DNA from: an uncultured beta proteobacterium
GTDB lineage: Bacteria; Pseudomonadota; Gammaproteobacteria; Burkholderiales; Burkholderiaceae
Assembly: GCA_903845455.1 (NCBI GenBank)
Contig: CAIMXN010000154.1
Location: forward strand, 1-29,707
Length of the DNA: 29,707 nt
Reading direction: 5' to 3'
Shown piece after piece: positions 15,719 to 24,167 of the stretch (the stretch's first letter is position 1; every line of letters begins with the position of its first letter). The notes beneath the pieces were generated by a model that was not told the origin of the DNA, ran no database searches, and was given only the letters and a program-made list of their open reading frames with translations. The translations under genes were made by a program, and so were the position numbers.

Positions 15719-16563
15719 TAATCTTTAGTCACACCAAGTTCTGCGGCTTTAGGTTTAAAGCCCATCCCCTTAGAGATTTGTGTTGCAGTATCTTGCAAGG
15801 CCCGTAACCAATCTGCATGGATGCGATCTGTTGGAGCGCTGAGTGAGAGACCAGCAACCAGTTTTCCGGTGTCATCCAGAATCGCAGCAGCTAGACAGCT
15901 CACACCAAGCTCAAGCTCTTCATTGTCTTTTGCATTGCCTAACTGTCGCACTTGATTGAGTTCAGTTTCGAGTCTGGTTAAATCAGTAATGCTGTTTCTG
16001 GTATGACCAGATAAACCCGTACGGGTGACATAAGCGCGCACTTGGTTAGCATCATCACTGGCAAGAAACAGTTTTCCGACGGAGGTCAGATGTAAGGGGG
16101 CACGTCCACCAATTGCTCTTACCACTTGCATGCCTGAGCGTTCACTGTAGGCGCGATCAACATAGACAATTTCATCTCCTTGGCGTACGGAGAGATTAAT
16201 CGTTTCACCAGTCAATTTATGCAGTGCACGCATCGGTGCTTGGGCTGCTTCACGAACCGAGAGTCTGGCTTTCACTAGATTTCCCAACTCCAGTAGCCGC
16301 AATCCCAGTCGATAGGTACCACCATCGCCACGCTCGACCATGCGACAGGCAACCAGATCATTCAAAATACGATGGGCTGTGGAAGGGTGTAGACCGGTTT
16401 GCTCTGCTAAGACCTTGAGACTGCTTGATTCTTCATGTTCAGCAAGCGCATCTAGCAAATTCATCATGCGCTCAACCACCTGAATCGCTGTTTTACCAAC
16501 CTCCCCAGGTACTTTTTGAGCTTTTAGAACTTTGCTTGTATTCATGGGATCGATTGTAGTCAT
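15718..16563 (-). CDS. IclR-family transcriptional regulator
   Basis: 281 residues. The N-terminal winged helix-turn-helix (about 25-90) includes the recognition stretch SSLKVLAEQTGLHPSTAHRI and a Gly-rich wing. The C-terminal IclR effector domain (about 100-270) shows the signature turn GGRAPLHLTSVGKLFLAS and the ligand-site Cys/Ala region ELGVSCLAAAILDDTGKLVAGLSLSAP. Members bind small organic acids and control catabolic operons, often repressing their own gene. The ligand and targets cannot be deduced: the neighbours are pyrD upstream (88 bp, same strand) and a convergent pbpG. ATGs at 16563 and 16545 are both possible starts and neither has a good ribosome site. A palindrome just upstream (16573-16591) suggests autoregulation. 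Confidence 0.92.
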   Translation of the reverse strand: MTTIDPMNTSKVLKAQKVPGEVGKTAIQVVERMMNLLDALAEHEESSSLKVLAEQTGLHPSTAHRILNDLVACRMVERGDGGTYRLGLRLLELGNLVKARLSVREAAQAPMRALHKLTGETINLSVRQGDEIVYVDRAYSERSGMQVVRAIGGRAPLHLTSVGKLFLASDDANQVRAYVTRTGLSGHTRNSITDLTRLETELNQVRQLGNAKDNEELELGVSCLAAAILDDTGKLVAGLSLSAPTDRIHADWLRALQDTATQISKGMGFKPKAAELGVTKD

Positions 16564-16572
16564 TCTGGATGA

Positions 16573-16591
16573 GATTGCATATTATGAAATC
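16573..16591. promoter_or_regulatory. Candidate IclR-type autoregulatory operator
   Basis: The 19-bp imperfect palindrome GATTGCATA-T-TATGAAATC matches at 8 of 9 paired positions, and its centre lies about 20 bp upstream of the regulator's first ATG. Read on the minus strand it contains CATAAT, a possible -10 with TTCATG 16 bp upstream, so binding would occlude the promoter. Size and symmetry fit sites bound by IclR-family dimers. A second small inverted repeat (TGGGG/CCCCA, 16598-16613) lies just upstream. Confidence 0.4.
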
Positions 16592-16651
16592 CTATATTGG
16601 GGCATGAACCCCACATCCAGCCACAGTTCTTACTAGTAATTTGTGTGTGCT

Positions 16652-17683
16652 TTAACTACGAAGGGCTCTGGCACACTCAGAAACAAGTTCAGGACCTTTA
16701 AAAATGAGGCCGCTATAGAGTTGCACCAGGCTAGCGCCAGCAGAAACTTTCTCCTGAGCGTCTTGGCCAGACAAGATGCCACCAACGCCAATGATGGGAA
16801 GAGCATCACCCAGACGGGTTTTTAAGGTTTTAATGACTTCAGTAGAGGCTTTTCTGACGGGGGCTCCCGATAATCCACCGGCTTCATTACCATGCTCTAG
16901 AGTGGCAACTGCTGTGCGAGAGACGGTGGTGTTGGTAGCAATGATCGCATCAATGCCAAACTCCAAGAGGAGATCGGCGATCAGGTTGATATCTGCTTGC
17001 TGAAGATCTGGTGCAATTTTTAAGAAAAGGGGTTTGCGCACGCCGAAACGATTGCTGAGTTCTTCCCTGGCAAGATGAAGACTGCCTAGTAATGCGCGAA
17101 GCATTTCTTCGCCGTGTAAGTCGCGCAGATTCTGAGTATTAGGTGATGAAATATTGACGGTAATGTAGGTGGCGATTTCATAAACGGCTTTCATGGCCAA
17201 GACATAATCACTAGCAGCATCTTCAATGGGGGTGCTAGCATTTTTACCAATGTTCAAACCGAGCACACCGCCATTTTGCCAATAACGTGAACGACGCACA
17301 CGGGCTACACAGGCATTTACACCGTCATTATTAAAACCCATACGATTAATAATGGCGTTTGCTTCTGGCAAACGAAACATTCTGGGTTTAGGGTTTCCAG
17401 GTTGCGGCTTGGGAGTGACGGTGCCAATTTCTAGAAAGCCAAAACCGAGTGCAGCCAAGGCATCAATATGCTTGCCATCTTTATCCAATCCAGCAGCTAG
17501 TCCCACAGGATTTGCAAAAGTGATGCCACAGAGAGTGCGTGGATCAGATGCAGGTTTAGTAATCAAACGTTCTAGTAAACCCCACTGGTAGGCGCGATCC
17601 AGACTGCTGAAGGTCATCTGATGGGCGCGCTCTGGATCTAGACAAAAAAGCCAGGGGCGTAAAAATGAATAGCTATCAATCAT
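16652..17683 (-). CDS. pyrD: Dihydroorotate dehydrogenase, quinone-dependent (class 2)
   Basis: 343 residues. It oxidises dihydroorotate to orotate in pyrimidine synthesis, passing electrons via FMN to the quinone pool at the inner membrane. The short N-terminal amphipathic part (FLRPWLFCLDPERAHQMTF) is the class 2 membrane-association region. The catalytic serine lies in ITVNISSPNTQNLRDLHG (S179/S180). Other landmarks are the NPVGLAAGLDKDG loop, FLEIGTVTPKPQPGNPKPR, and the FMN-phosphate site GVGGILSGQDA near the C-terminus. It is preceded by bpt with a 9-bp gap, so it is the last member of the tight minus-strand gene train before the IclR gene. Confidence 0.97.
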   Translation of the reverse strand: MIDSYSFLRPWLFCLDPERAHQMTFSSLDRAYQWGLLERLITKPASDPRTLCGITFANPVGLAAGLDKDGKHIDALAALGFGFLEIGTVTPKPQPGNPKPRMFRLPEANAIINRMGFNNDGVNACVARVRRSRYWQNGGVLGLNIGKNASTPIEDAASDYVLAMKAVYEIATYITVNISSPNTQNLRDLHGEEMLRALLGSLHLAREELSNRFGVRKPLFLKIAPDLQQADINLIADLLLEFGIDAIIATNTTVSRTAVATLEHGNEAGGLSGAPVRKASTEVIKTLKTRLGDALPIIGVGGILSGQDAQEKVSAGASLVQLYSGLIFKGPELVSECARALRS

Positions 17684-17692
17684 GGGTAGATA

Positions 17693-18439
17693 TTATGGCC
17701 CAGTGATAGCTTGCCAGCGATCATTTATTAAACCTTCGATGGGTTGATATTTTGATTTATAGGACATCTTGTTGCTATCTTGGATGTAGTAGCCTAGATA
17801 GAGATAGGGAAGCTTGAGTTCCAGGGCCTGCTGGATCTGCCAAAGAATACTGTAGCTGCCATAACTTGCTGCAGTATCTTCAGCATCGAAAAAGGTATAA
17901 ACCGAAGATATGCCTTGTTCCAGAATATCGATCATGCTAACCATGCGCAGGCGACCAGGATCGGGATCTTTCGCACCATCTCTAAATTCTACTATTCTAG
18001 AATTCACTCGACTTTGCAATAAAAATTGCATGTATTGGTCTTGGTCATCTTGATCCATCTCACCACCAGCATGCCGCGTATTTTGATAGTGCTGATAGAG
18101 CTGGTAGTGCTCCTCCTGATAGCCTAGTTTTAGTACATGCGCCTCGAGATTGCGATGCTTTCTGAAGGCGCGACGTTGGCTGCGGGTCGGTTTAAATTGA
18201 TCTACTAAGACTCGAGTAGCAATACAGGCTTGGCATTCATCGCAGTATGGGCGGTAGGTATATAAGCCGCTACGACGAAAACCTGCATTGACTAATTCAC
18301 CATAGATATCAGCATGGATCAAGTGTGAAGGGGTGGCGACTTGAGAGCGGGCTATTTTCCCAGGCAGATAGCTACAAGGATAAGGTGCAGTTGCATAGAA
18401 CTGCAGCGCTGTCAGAGGGAGCTCTTTAAGTTGGGTCAT
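17693..18439 (-). CDS. bpt: Aspartate/glutamate leucyltransferase (ATE family)
   Basis: 248 residues. It transfers leucine from Leu-tRNA to proteins with N-terminal Asp or Glu, creating a ClpS/ClpAP degradation signal. The N-terminal ATE domain has the PCSYLPG motif followed by the cysteine-rich YRPYCDECQACIATR. The C-terminal ATE domain has the LYLGYYIQDSNKMSYKSKYQP stretch typical of the family. The upstream TTG at 18445 is in frame, but the ATG at 18439 forms an ATGA overlap with the aat stop codon, so translational coupling makes it the better start. aat lies upstream and pyrD downstream in the same unit. The sequence resembles bacterial Bpt rather than eukaryotic Ate1 in length. Confidence 0.95.
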   Translation of the reverse strand: MTQLKELPLTALQFYATAPYPCSYLPGKIARSQVATPSHLIHADIYGELVNAGFRRSGLYTYRPYCDECQACIATRVLVDQFKPTRSQRRAFRKHRNLEAHVLKLGYQEEHYQLYQHYQNTRHAGGEMDQDDQDQYMQFLLQSRVNSRIVEFRDGAKDPDPGRLRMVSMIDILEQGISSVYTFFDAEDTAASYGSYSILWQIQQALELKLPYLYLGYYIQDSNKMSYKSKYQPIEGLINDRWQAITGP

Positions 18440-19173
18440 AGCCAATCATTCAAAATCTCTTTTTTAAAATCCCAAGGTAACTCTATATTAGTTTGATTTA
18501 GGGAGGTCTGCAGACTTTCCAAAAACGCTTGCCTAGAAATCGGTGCCGCACCCAAGGTGCTAAGGTGTTTGGTTTCTTGCTGGCAATCAATCATGGCAAC
18601 TTCTTGTTGTTTACACCAAGCACATAAGGCTGCTAAGGCGAGTTTTGATGCATCTGTTTGCCGACTAAACATAGACTCACCAAAAACCATACCACCAAAG
18701 GAAACACAGTAAAGACCGCCAATGAGTTGGTTTTGGATGATGACGGCGATGCTATGCGCATGACCTTGCTCATGCAGTTGGGTATAGGCTGCCATGATTT
18801 CATGGGTGATCCAGGTGCCATCTTGATCTTTGCGTTTACTTGTCGCACAGGCTCTAACAACAGCACCAAAGTCAGCATCAACCAAAATCTGCGAACCTGG
18901 GTCACTACAAAACTGTCGAATCGATTTTTTTAGAGATTCACTACATTTAAAGTCCTGGGGTTTTAAAACCATCCTAGGGTCAGGTGACCACCAAAGCACC
19001 GGCTGATTGTCTGAGTACCAGGGAAAAATACCGAGTTGATAGGCTGCCGATAACTGTCCAGGATAGATTTTTTCACTCACCGCGATTAAGCCGGGGACAT
19101 TAGGATCTGGATCCGGTCCATCAAGAGGATTGGGAAAGGGATCATCTAAACCCAGCCAATATATTTGACTCAT
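18436..19173 (-). CDS. aat: Leucyl/phenylalanyl-tRNA--protein transferase
   Basis: 245 residues. It adds Leu or Phe from charged tRNA to proteins with N-terminal Lys or Arg, marking them for ClpAPS. Family landmarks are the N-terminal FPNP and GLIAVSE stretches, YQLGIFPWYSDNQPVLWWSPDPRMVL, the central GGLYCVSFGGMVFGESMFSR that forms the aminoacyl-adenosine pocket, and the C-terminal IDCQQETKHLSTLGA. Its stop codon overlaps the bpt ATG by four bases. With bpt it covers both branches of the bacterial N-degron pathway: primary Leu/Phe addition to basic ends and Leu addition to acidic ends. A 12-bp gap separates it from the Nudix gene. Confidence 0.96.
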   Translation of the reverse strand: MSQIYWLGLDDPFPNPLDGPDPDPNVPGLIAVSEKIYPGQLSAAYQLGIFPWYSDNQPVLWWSPDPRMVLKPQDFKCSESLKKSIRQFCSDPGSQILVDADFGAVVRACATSKRKDQDGTWITHEIMAAYTQLHEQGHAHSIAVIIQNQLIGGLYCVSFGGMVFGESMFSRQTDASKLALAALCAWCKQQEVAMIDCQQETKHLSTLGAAPISRQAFLESLQTSLNQTNIELPWDFKKEILNDWL

Positions 19174-19185
19174 AGGCTTTAAGAA

Positions 19186-19746
19186 TTAAATCTTTTCGTT
19201 ACGAGAAATATCGCGAGTGCGCACGTTTAACTCTACCGAATTCTCGAATAATCCTGCAGCGCGGTCTGCAAAAAACCACTCAAGCGTTTGTTTAACCGTA
19301 GGAAAGGCAATCTCAGACCAGGGGATATCTTTTTCAGCAAAGAGGGCTACCTCAAGACTTTCTTCGCCAGCTTTAAAGTGTGGTGTTGGCATCAAGGCAA
19401 GATAGAACAAGTGAACTTGCTCGGCATGTGGCACATTTAATAGCGAGTACAAAGGACCGATCTCAACGACAGCGCCCGCTTCTTCCAAGGTTTCTCTAGC
19501 TGCACCAGCACCAGTGCTTTCACCAAGCTCCATAAAGCCTGCAGGTAGAGTCCAATAGCCATGCCTGGGTTCTATGGCACGGCGGCAGAGTAAAACTTGA
19601 TCTCCATATATCGGGATACTACCAACCACATTGCGCGGATTTTGATAATGAATGCTACCGCAAGCATCGCACACATAGCGCTCACGAGTATCGTCTGCTG
19701 GTACTCGGATGGTGATTGGCGCTGCGCAATGAGAGCAAAACTTCAT
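19186..19746 (-). CDS. Nudix hydrolase with N-terminal zinc ribbon
   Basis: 186 residues. A four-cysteine zinc ribbon (C4, C7, C26, C29) precedes a Nudix domain whose box spans 70-92. The box has the pattern G-x5-E-x7-RE-x2-EE-x-G (GFMELGE, then RETLEEAGA), with E85, E88 and E89 as metal ligands. The stretch around YWTLPAGFMELGES resembles NudC-type NAD(H) pyrophosphatases, but the protein lacks the long NudC N-terminal domain and is shorter. It hydrolyses a nucleoside-diphosphate-linked substrate; which one cannot be decided. It sits between pabBC (9 bp) and aat (12 bp) in the same direction. Confidence 0.9.
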   Translation of the reverse strand: MKFCSHCAAPITIRVPADDTRERYVCDACGSIHYQNPRNVVGSIPIYGDQVLLCRRAIEPRHGYWTLPAGFMELGESTGAGAARETLEEAGAVVEIGPLYSLLNVPHAEQVHLFYLALMPTPHFKAGEESLEVALFAEKDIPWSEIAFPTVKQTLEWFFADRAAGLFENSVELNVRTRDISRNEKI

Positions 19747-19755
19747 GATGACTTT

Positions 19756-21570
19756 CTAGAAAAAAGCCGCTATAGGGCCACGTAAAGCATTGCTTAGCAT
19801 AATCTCTTTTGCACTCAACACATCTTGAATAGTCAGGTTAGCCTCACGGATATTCCATTGTGGGTCTATCAACATCTCAGCACGCATCACCCCCGGTAAA
19901 ACGCCAGCAGACAGTGGGGGCGTCAACCATTCATTAGAATTATTTGGTTTGATAAAAATGCTAGATCTACCACCTTCTGTCACCAAGCCACGCTCGTTCG
20001 TAAACAGGGCGTCAAAACCGCCTTGAGTGACTGCAGTCTGCCAGGCTTCATCATACATTTGCCGATGGGTATTCTTATGAAGCAATAGTGAATTACCAGA
20101 GTACAAAATAGCATCTGCTGGATTTTTCAAAAGATCTTTAGCCCAAAATATTTTAACTTGCGGCGGGAGGGGGTCTAATAAGCCCAAAGTACAAGATAGC
20201 TTGCCATCTGCTGCAAGATCCAGTCTGAGTCTGCATGCCCCAGCAGAGTGAAGTGACGAGCAAGCGCTAGAAATGAGGGCTCTAGCATCACCTTCTTGAA
20301 ACGGAATTCTCAGGGATATTGCCGAAGTTTTGATGCGCTGCAGGTGCGCCTCAAGCAATTGAGGTGTGCGATCTTTGATAAGAATAGTTTCAAATAATCC
20401 GACCCCACTAGGAAGTCCCACTAAAAAGGAAGACTTGATCTGGCACTCTTGCCATTCTTGTGTCGCAACTGAGTCAATCGTGATACCTGCACCTACTCCC
20501 AGAGTGAAGGTGGGAGTATGAGGTCGACGGTCTATTTCTACCGTTCTGATAGGAACGCTCAAGGCAAAATCACCATTTGGATCAAGCCAACCTAGCGCTC
20601 CACAGTAATAAGCGCGATCTTCAGGTTCTAGTTCCTGAATAATTTGCATGCTACGCTTTTTAGGTGCGCCAGTTACTGAGCCACAGGGGAAGACAGCTTT
20701 TACTATGTCAGCTAAGTTGGTTTGTGGTTTAAGTTCTGCGTGTACTGTCGAGGTCATTTGTAAGACCTCGCCATGACGGGCAACCTCAAACAACTTTGGT
20801 GTGATGACTGACCCTGGAATAGCCAATCGACCAAGGTCATTGCGTAATAAATCCACAATCATTACATTCTCAGCGCGGTTCTTGGGATCCTGAGCGAGGC
20901 TCTCTGGCGAAGTCTTTAAGGCACTTGCAGTACCTTTCATGGGCATGGCTGTGAGCGTAGCGCCTTGTCGCTGGATGAAGAGCTCTGGCGATTGAGACAA
21001 GATAAAGTGAGGGTCATCATCGATGTATGCCCCAAATCGACCTGGCTGACGTTGGCGCAATAAAGAATACAAGGCTAGGGGCGATCCATAGGTCTCACCA
21101 TGGATGCGGTAAGTGTGATTGATCTGGTAGGTATCACCGCTACGAATATATTCTTGAATACGTTCAATGTCGTCATTAAATTGCTCTTCACTAATAGATT
21201 CTTGCAGATTTATGACGCCTGCAATAAGTGCTACAGGATCTTGTGAGGCTAAATGAGTAGAGATAAGATCATCCACCTGATCTTTTGCAAGCTGTTGGTA
21301 GGAGCTAAAAGACCATGCTTGAATGAGGGGGTGCTGCGAAGCTCTTGAAGGTAATTGGTGAATGAGATTACCTAACTCGTATGCAAACGCAACGACTAGG
21401 AACTCTCCACGACTCAGAGCTTCAGAGATCTCTCTGAAGCAATGCTCGATAGATGCCTTAGTTTGCACTTCATTGATCTCTGCCTCGATCTTCCAAGAAC
21501 GAAGTGCAGTTTCGTAAAGACGACTCGAGGGTTTGCTTGACGTGCTTTGTGCATCATCTAGCAAAATCAT
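19756..21570 (-). CDS. pabBC: Fused aminodeoxychorismate synthase component I and aminodeoxychorismate lyase
   Basis: 604-residue fusion. The N-terminal part (about 1-375) is a chorismate-binding PabB domain with the catalytic lysine K212 in MPMKGTAS, the VDLLRNDLGR motif, and the SVTGAPKKRSM and YCGALGWLDPNGDFALSVPIRT signatures. The C-terminal part (about 390-604) is a class IV PLP aminotransferase fold of PabC type, with the PLP lysine K499 in LLLHKNTHRQ and the LVTEGGRSSIFI motif. Together they turn chorismate into 4-aminobenzoate for folate, with ammonia from a separate PabA not present here. PabBC fusions are common in betaproteobacteria. It is followed 9 bp later by the Nudix gene and preceded by the cyclophilin gene (31 bp). 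Confidence 0.93.
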   Translation of the reverse strand: MILLDDAQSTSSKPSSRLYETALRSWKIEAEINEVQTKASIEHCFREISEALSRGEFLVVAFAYELGNLIHQLPSRASQHPLIQAWSFSSYQQLAKDQVDDLISTHLASQDPVALIAGVINLQESISEEQFNDDIERIQEYIRSGDTYQINHTYRIHGETYGSPLALYSLLRQRQPGRFGAYIDDDPHFILSQSPELFIQRQGATLTAMPMKGTASALKTSPESLAQDPKNRAENVMIVDLLRNDLGRLAIPGSVITPKLFEVARHGEVLQMTSTVHAELKPQTNLADIVKAVFPCGSVTGAPKKRSMQIIQELEPEDRAYYCGALGWLDPNGDFALSVPIRTVEIDRRPHTPTFTLGVGAGITIDSVATQEWQECQIKSSFLVGLPSGVGLFETILIKDRTPQLLEAHLQRIKTSAISLRIPFQEGDARALISSACSSLHSAGACRLRLDLAADGKLSCTLGLLDPLPPQVKIFWAKDLLKNPADAILYSGNSLLLHKNTHRQMYDEAWQTAVTQGGFDALFTNERGLVTEGGRSSIFIKPNNSNEWLTPPLSAGVLPGVMRAEMLIDPQWNIREANLTIQDVLSAKEIMLSNALRGPIAAFF

Positions 21571-21601
21571 TGCTATCCCTCGATCGCTTAGAGTTGCTTC
21601 A

Positions 21602-22177
21602 TTATTTCAGAAGGGTCGCTGACTCAATCACGATATTTTTGCTAGGAACATCGGCCATGCGACCCATTCTTGGAGTAGGAGCAACCATTGTGGACACTTG
21701 ACGAATCGCATCGATGGTTTGAGTACCAGAAATCACCTTACCAAATACGGTGTAGCCATTACCCATGGCATTCGGATAATCAAGAGCTTGGTTATCTTTA
21801 ACGTTGATAAAAAATTGGGCAGTTGCAGAATCAGGATCAGAAGTACGCGCCATGGCAATGGTGTAGGTCTGATTTTTTAAACCATTTTGTGCTTCTGAAG
21901 CTACTGGCGCATCTGTGGGTTTTTGATTCAAGTCAGCGGTAAATCCACCACCCTGAATCATGAAGCCATCAATCACCCGATGAAAGATGGTGCCGTTATA
22001 AAAACCACTTTTAACGTAGTTTAGAAAGTTAGCACTAGTCTTTGGTGCTTTATCAGAATTGAGCTCAACAACAAAGTTACCCATACTGGTTTTGAATTCA
22101 ACTTTAGGGCCAGCAAAAGCCATGGTGGTAAAGCAGCAGCAGATTGCTAGTAGTGTGGTGGCGATGATTTTATGCAT
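21602..22177 (-). CDS. ppiA: Periplasmic peptidyl-prolyl cis-trans isomerase, cyclophilin type
   Basis: 191 residues with a Sec signal peptide (MHKIIATTLLAICCC, cleavage probably after MAFA). The cyclophilin domain follows with IFHRVIDGFMIQGGGF (catalytic Arg in FHRV), MARTSDPDSATAQFFINVKDN (Phe/Asn of the proline pocket) and YTVFGKVISGTQTIDAI. These proteins accelerate proline isomerisation during envelope protein folding. The ATG has AAGGAT at good spacing. The symbol is by similarity to E. coli PpiA; no cytoplasmic paralogue is in the window. It lies 37 bp after the DsbA-fold isomerase gene and 31 bp before pabBC. Confidence 0.93.
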   Translation of the reverse strand: MHKIIATTLLAICCCFTTMAFAGPKVEFKTSMGNFVVELNSDKAPKTSANFLNYVKSGFYNGTIFHRVIDGFMIQGGGFTADLNQKPTDAPVASEAQNGLKNQTYTIAMARTSDPDSATAQFFINVKDNQALDYPNAMGNGYTVFGKVISGTQTIDAIRQVSTMVAPTPRMGRMADVPSKNIVIESATLLK

Positions 22178-22214
22178 GGTGATCCTTATCGGTTGGGATG
22201 AGCTGTTAATGATG

Positions 22215-22844
22215 TTATTGATTCAGGCCAGATGGCATTTGTTTCGCATTTGTATAGGCAGCTTGCTCGAACATGTTGGGATGTTTTAGAAAATCTAAAG
22301 TCCAATCTATTGTATCGACACCCCAGAAGCACTGACCATTGAGCACTAGGCTGGGTACCCCAAAGGCACTATCTCTTTGGGCTTGTTCTGTATTTGCAAC
22401 AAGCTTTGCTTTGACTGCAGATGCTGACGGTATGGCCGTATCAGCGGGCAGACCTAAATAGAGACAAAATTGCAACCACGATAGGTTGGGGTCTTTCCCT
22501 TCGACCCAAACAAACTGAAAGGCACGCTCAACAATTGTCCAATCGGCATCAATTTGAACCAGTAGGCGTTGTGCAGCAACAGTTGAAAACGGATGGTGCT
22601 CAGGAAATTTGAATGGTAATGCCAATTTATCAGCCAACCAAACGCAATATTGATAGGTGTGTGGGCGTTTAGCGGCAATTTCTCCTGGCCCTTGATTATT
22701 CGTGGAGCGCAAAAGTCCACCCAATAGAATGGGAACTGGCACAACATCCACATAGGGATCGAGACGCTGCCGCTGCATGACATAAAAATACGAAAACGGA
22801 GAAATCACGTCATAGTAAAAAACAGCACTTGGTTTTGAACTCAT
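22215..22844 (-). CDS. 2-hydroxychromene-2-carboxylate isomerase-like protein (DsbA-fold, kappa GST family)
   Basis: 209 residues with a thioredoxin fold carrying an all-helical insert. The N-terminal YYDVISPFSYFYV has the family active-site serine (S15), replacing the DsbA CxxC motif. The C-terminal AFGVPSLVLNGQCFWGVDTIDWTLDFL is the conserved GVP-to-W-D segment. In naphthalene degraders the family (NahD) isomerises 2-hydroxychromene-2-carboxylate using glutathione. No aromatic-degradation genes are nearby, so its true substrate here is probably different. Its ATG overlaps the rarA stop codon in an ATGA quartet, showing translational coupling to rarA. Confidence 0.85.
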   Translation of the reverse strand: MSSKPSAVFYYDVISPFSYFYVMQRQRLDPYVDVVPVPILLGGLLRSTNNQGPGEIAAKRPHTYQYCVWLADKLALPFKFPEHHPFSTVAAQRLLVQIDADWTIVERAFQFVWVEGKDPNLSWLQFCLYLGLPADTAIPSASAVKAKLVANTEQAQRDSAFGVPSLVLNGQCFWGVDTIDWTLDFLKHPNMFEQAAYTNAKQMPSGLNQ

Positions 22845-24154
22845 TTTTTCTGAGCTTCCACGTCTAATTTTCTCAAAAATGCCATCTTCTCGGCTATTTG
22901 AGTTTCAAGCCCACGTTCAACTGGTTGATACCAATGGGGCTCACTCATACCTTCAGGTAGATAGCTTTCACCAGCTGCATATCCATGGGCTTCGTCGTGG
23001 GCATAGCGATATTCTTTACCATGCCCCAACTCTTTCATCAGCTTGGTTGGCGCATTGCGTAGATGATTAGGAACCGGTTTGCTTTGGTCATTGGCTACAT
23101 AGGCACGAGCAGCATTAAAGGCCATGTAGCTGGCATTACTTTTTGAGGCGACAGCTAGGTAGATCACAGCCTGACCCAATGCTAGCTCGCCTTCTGGTGA
23201 GCCAAGGCGCTCATAGGTTTGGGCTGCATCATTTGCTAATTGAATGGCTCGCGGATCTGCTAGGCCAATATCTTCCCACGCCATGCGAATAATTCTGCGC
23301 GCTAAATAACGTGGATCAGCTCCGCCATCGAGCATCCTGCAAAACCAGTAGAGAGCAGCATCAGCATTCGATCCCCGTACGGATTTGTGGAGCGCTGAAA
23401 TTTGATCGTAAAAATGATCGCCACCTTTATCAAAGCGTCTTGCCGATGCCGTCAAAGCATTGTCAATGAAAGCTTGATCAATCTTGCTGACCTGCATCCC
23501 TTCTTTAGAAATCGCATTGGCTATTTGCTCCACCAAATTTAAGAGACGGCGGGCATCACCATCCGCATTGGCAATCAGGCTATCAATCGCAGTAGCCTCA
23601 AACTCGATGGTGGGCATGGCATGCTGATGAGCACGCTCAAAGAGTTGTTTGAGTTCATCAGTATTGAGCGACTTTAGAACATAGACCTGAGCGCGTGAGA
23701 GGAGGGCTGAATTCACCTCAAATGAAGGGTTCTCAGTGGTGGCACCGATAAAGGTAAATAGACCAGATTCCACATGTGGCAGCAAAGCATCTTGCTGACT
23801 CTTATTGAAGCGATGGATCTCATCGACAAACAAAATCGTTTGACGACCATACTGAGCCATATTCTGTTGCGCTTGCTCAATCGCCTCACGAATTTCTTTT
23901 ACACCTGCCAGCACCGCCGAGATGGCGATGAAATCTCGATCAAAGGCTTTAGCAGATAAGCGGGCCAGAGTCGTTTTGCCAACCCCCGGAGGTCCCCACA
24001 AAATCATCGAGTGCGGTTGACCAGATCCAAACGCGAGGTTTAATGATTTGCCAGCCGCCAAGAGATGAGTTTGTCCAATAACTTCATCAATCGTTGTGGG
24101 ACGCAAGGCTTCCGCTAAAGGTGGCGGTGGTGTGCTGTCAAACAGATTGGACAT
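22841..24154 (-). CDS. rarA: Replication-associated recombination protein A (AAA+ ATPase, MgsA/RarA)
   Basis: 437 residues. The AAA+ domain has Walker A GPPGVGKT (54-61), Walker B FVDEIHRFNKSQ (D111, E112), sensor 1 FIGATTENPSFEVN and the arginine-finger stretch ALLSRAQVYVL. The C-terminal tetramerisation part includes RFDKGGDHFYDQISALHKSVRGS, DPRYLARRIIRMAWEDIGLADP and YRYAHDEAHGYAAGESYLPE, all typical of RarA. It acts at stalled replication forks and interacts with SSB and clamp-loading machinery. Length matches E. coli RarA (447, from memory). The common lolA-rarA-serS neighbourhood is not seen: the upstream gene is a DUF3429 protein (13 bp away) and the isomerase gene overlaps its end. 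Confidence 0.97.
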   Translation of the reverse strand: MSNLFDSTPPPPLAEALRPTTIDEVIGQTHLLAAGKSLNLAFGSGQPHSMILWGPPGVGKTTLARLSAKAFDRDFIAISAVLAGVKEIREAIEQAQQNMAQYGRQTILFVDEIHRFNKSQQDALLPHVESGLFTFIGATTENPSFEVNSALLSRAQVYVLKSLNTDELKQLFERAHQHAMPTIEFEATAIDSLIANADGDARRLLNLVEQIANAISKEGMQVSKIDQAFIDNALTASARRFDKGGDHFYDQISALHKSVRGSNADAALYWFCRMLDGGADPRYLARRIIRMAWEDIGLADPRAIQLANDAAQTYERLGSPEGELALGQAVIYLAVASKSNASYMAFNAARAYVANDQSKPVPNHLRNAPTKLMKELGHGKEYRYAHDEAHGYAAGESYLPEGMSEPHWYQPVERGLETQIAEKMAFLRKLDVEAQKK

Positions 24155-24167
24155 GGTTGGAGTCGAA

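Noticed and set aside
16598..16613. TGGGG/CCCCA inverted repeat as a pyrD terminator
   Set aside because: The stem is only 5 bp and no T tract follows, so at most it is a small regulatory dyad.
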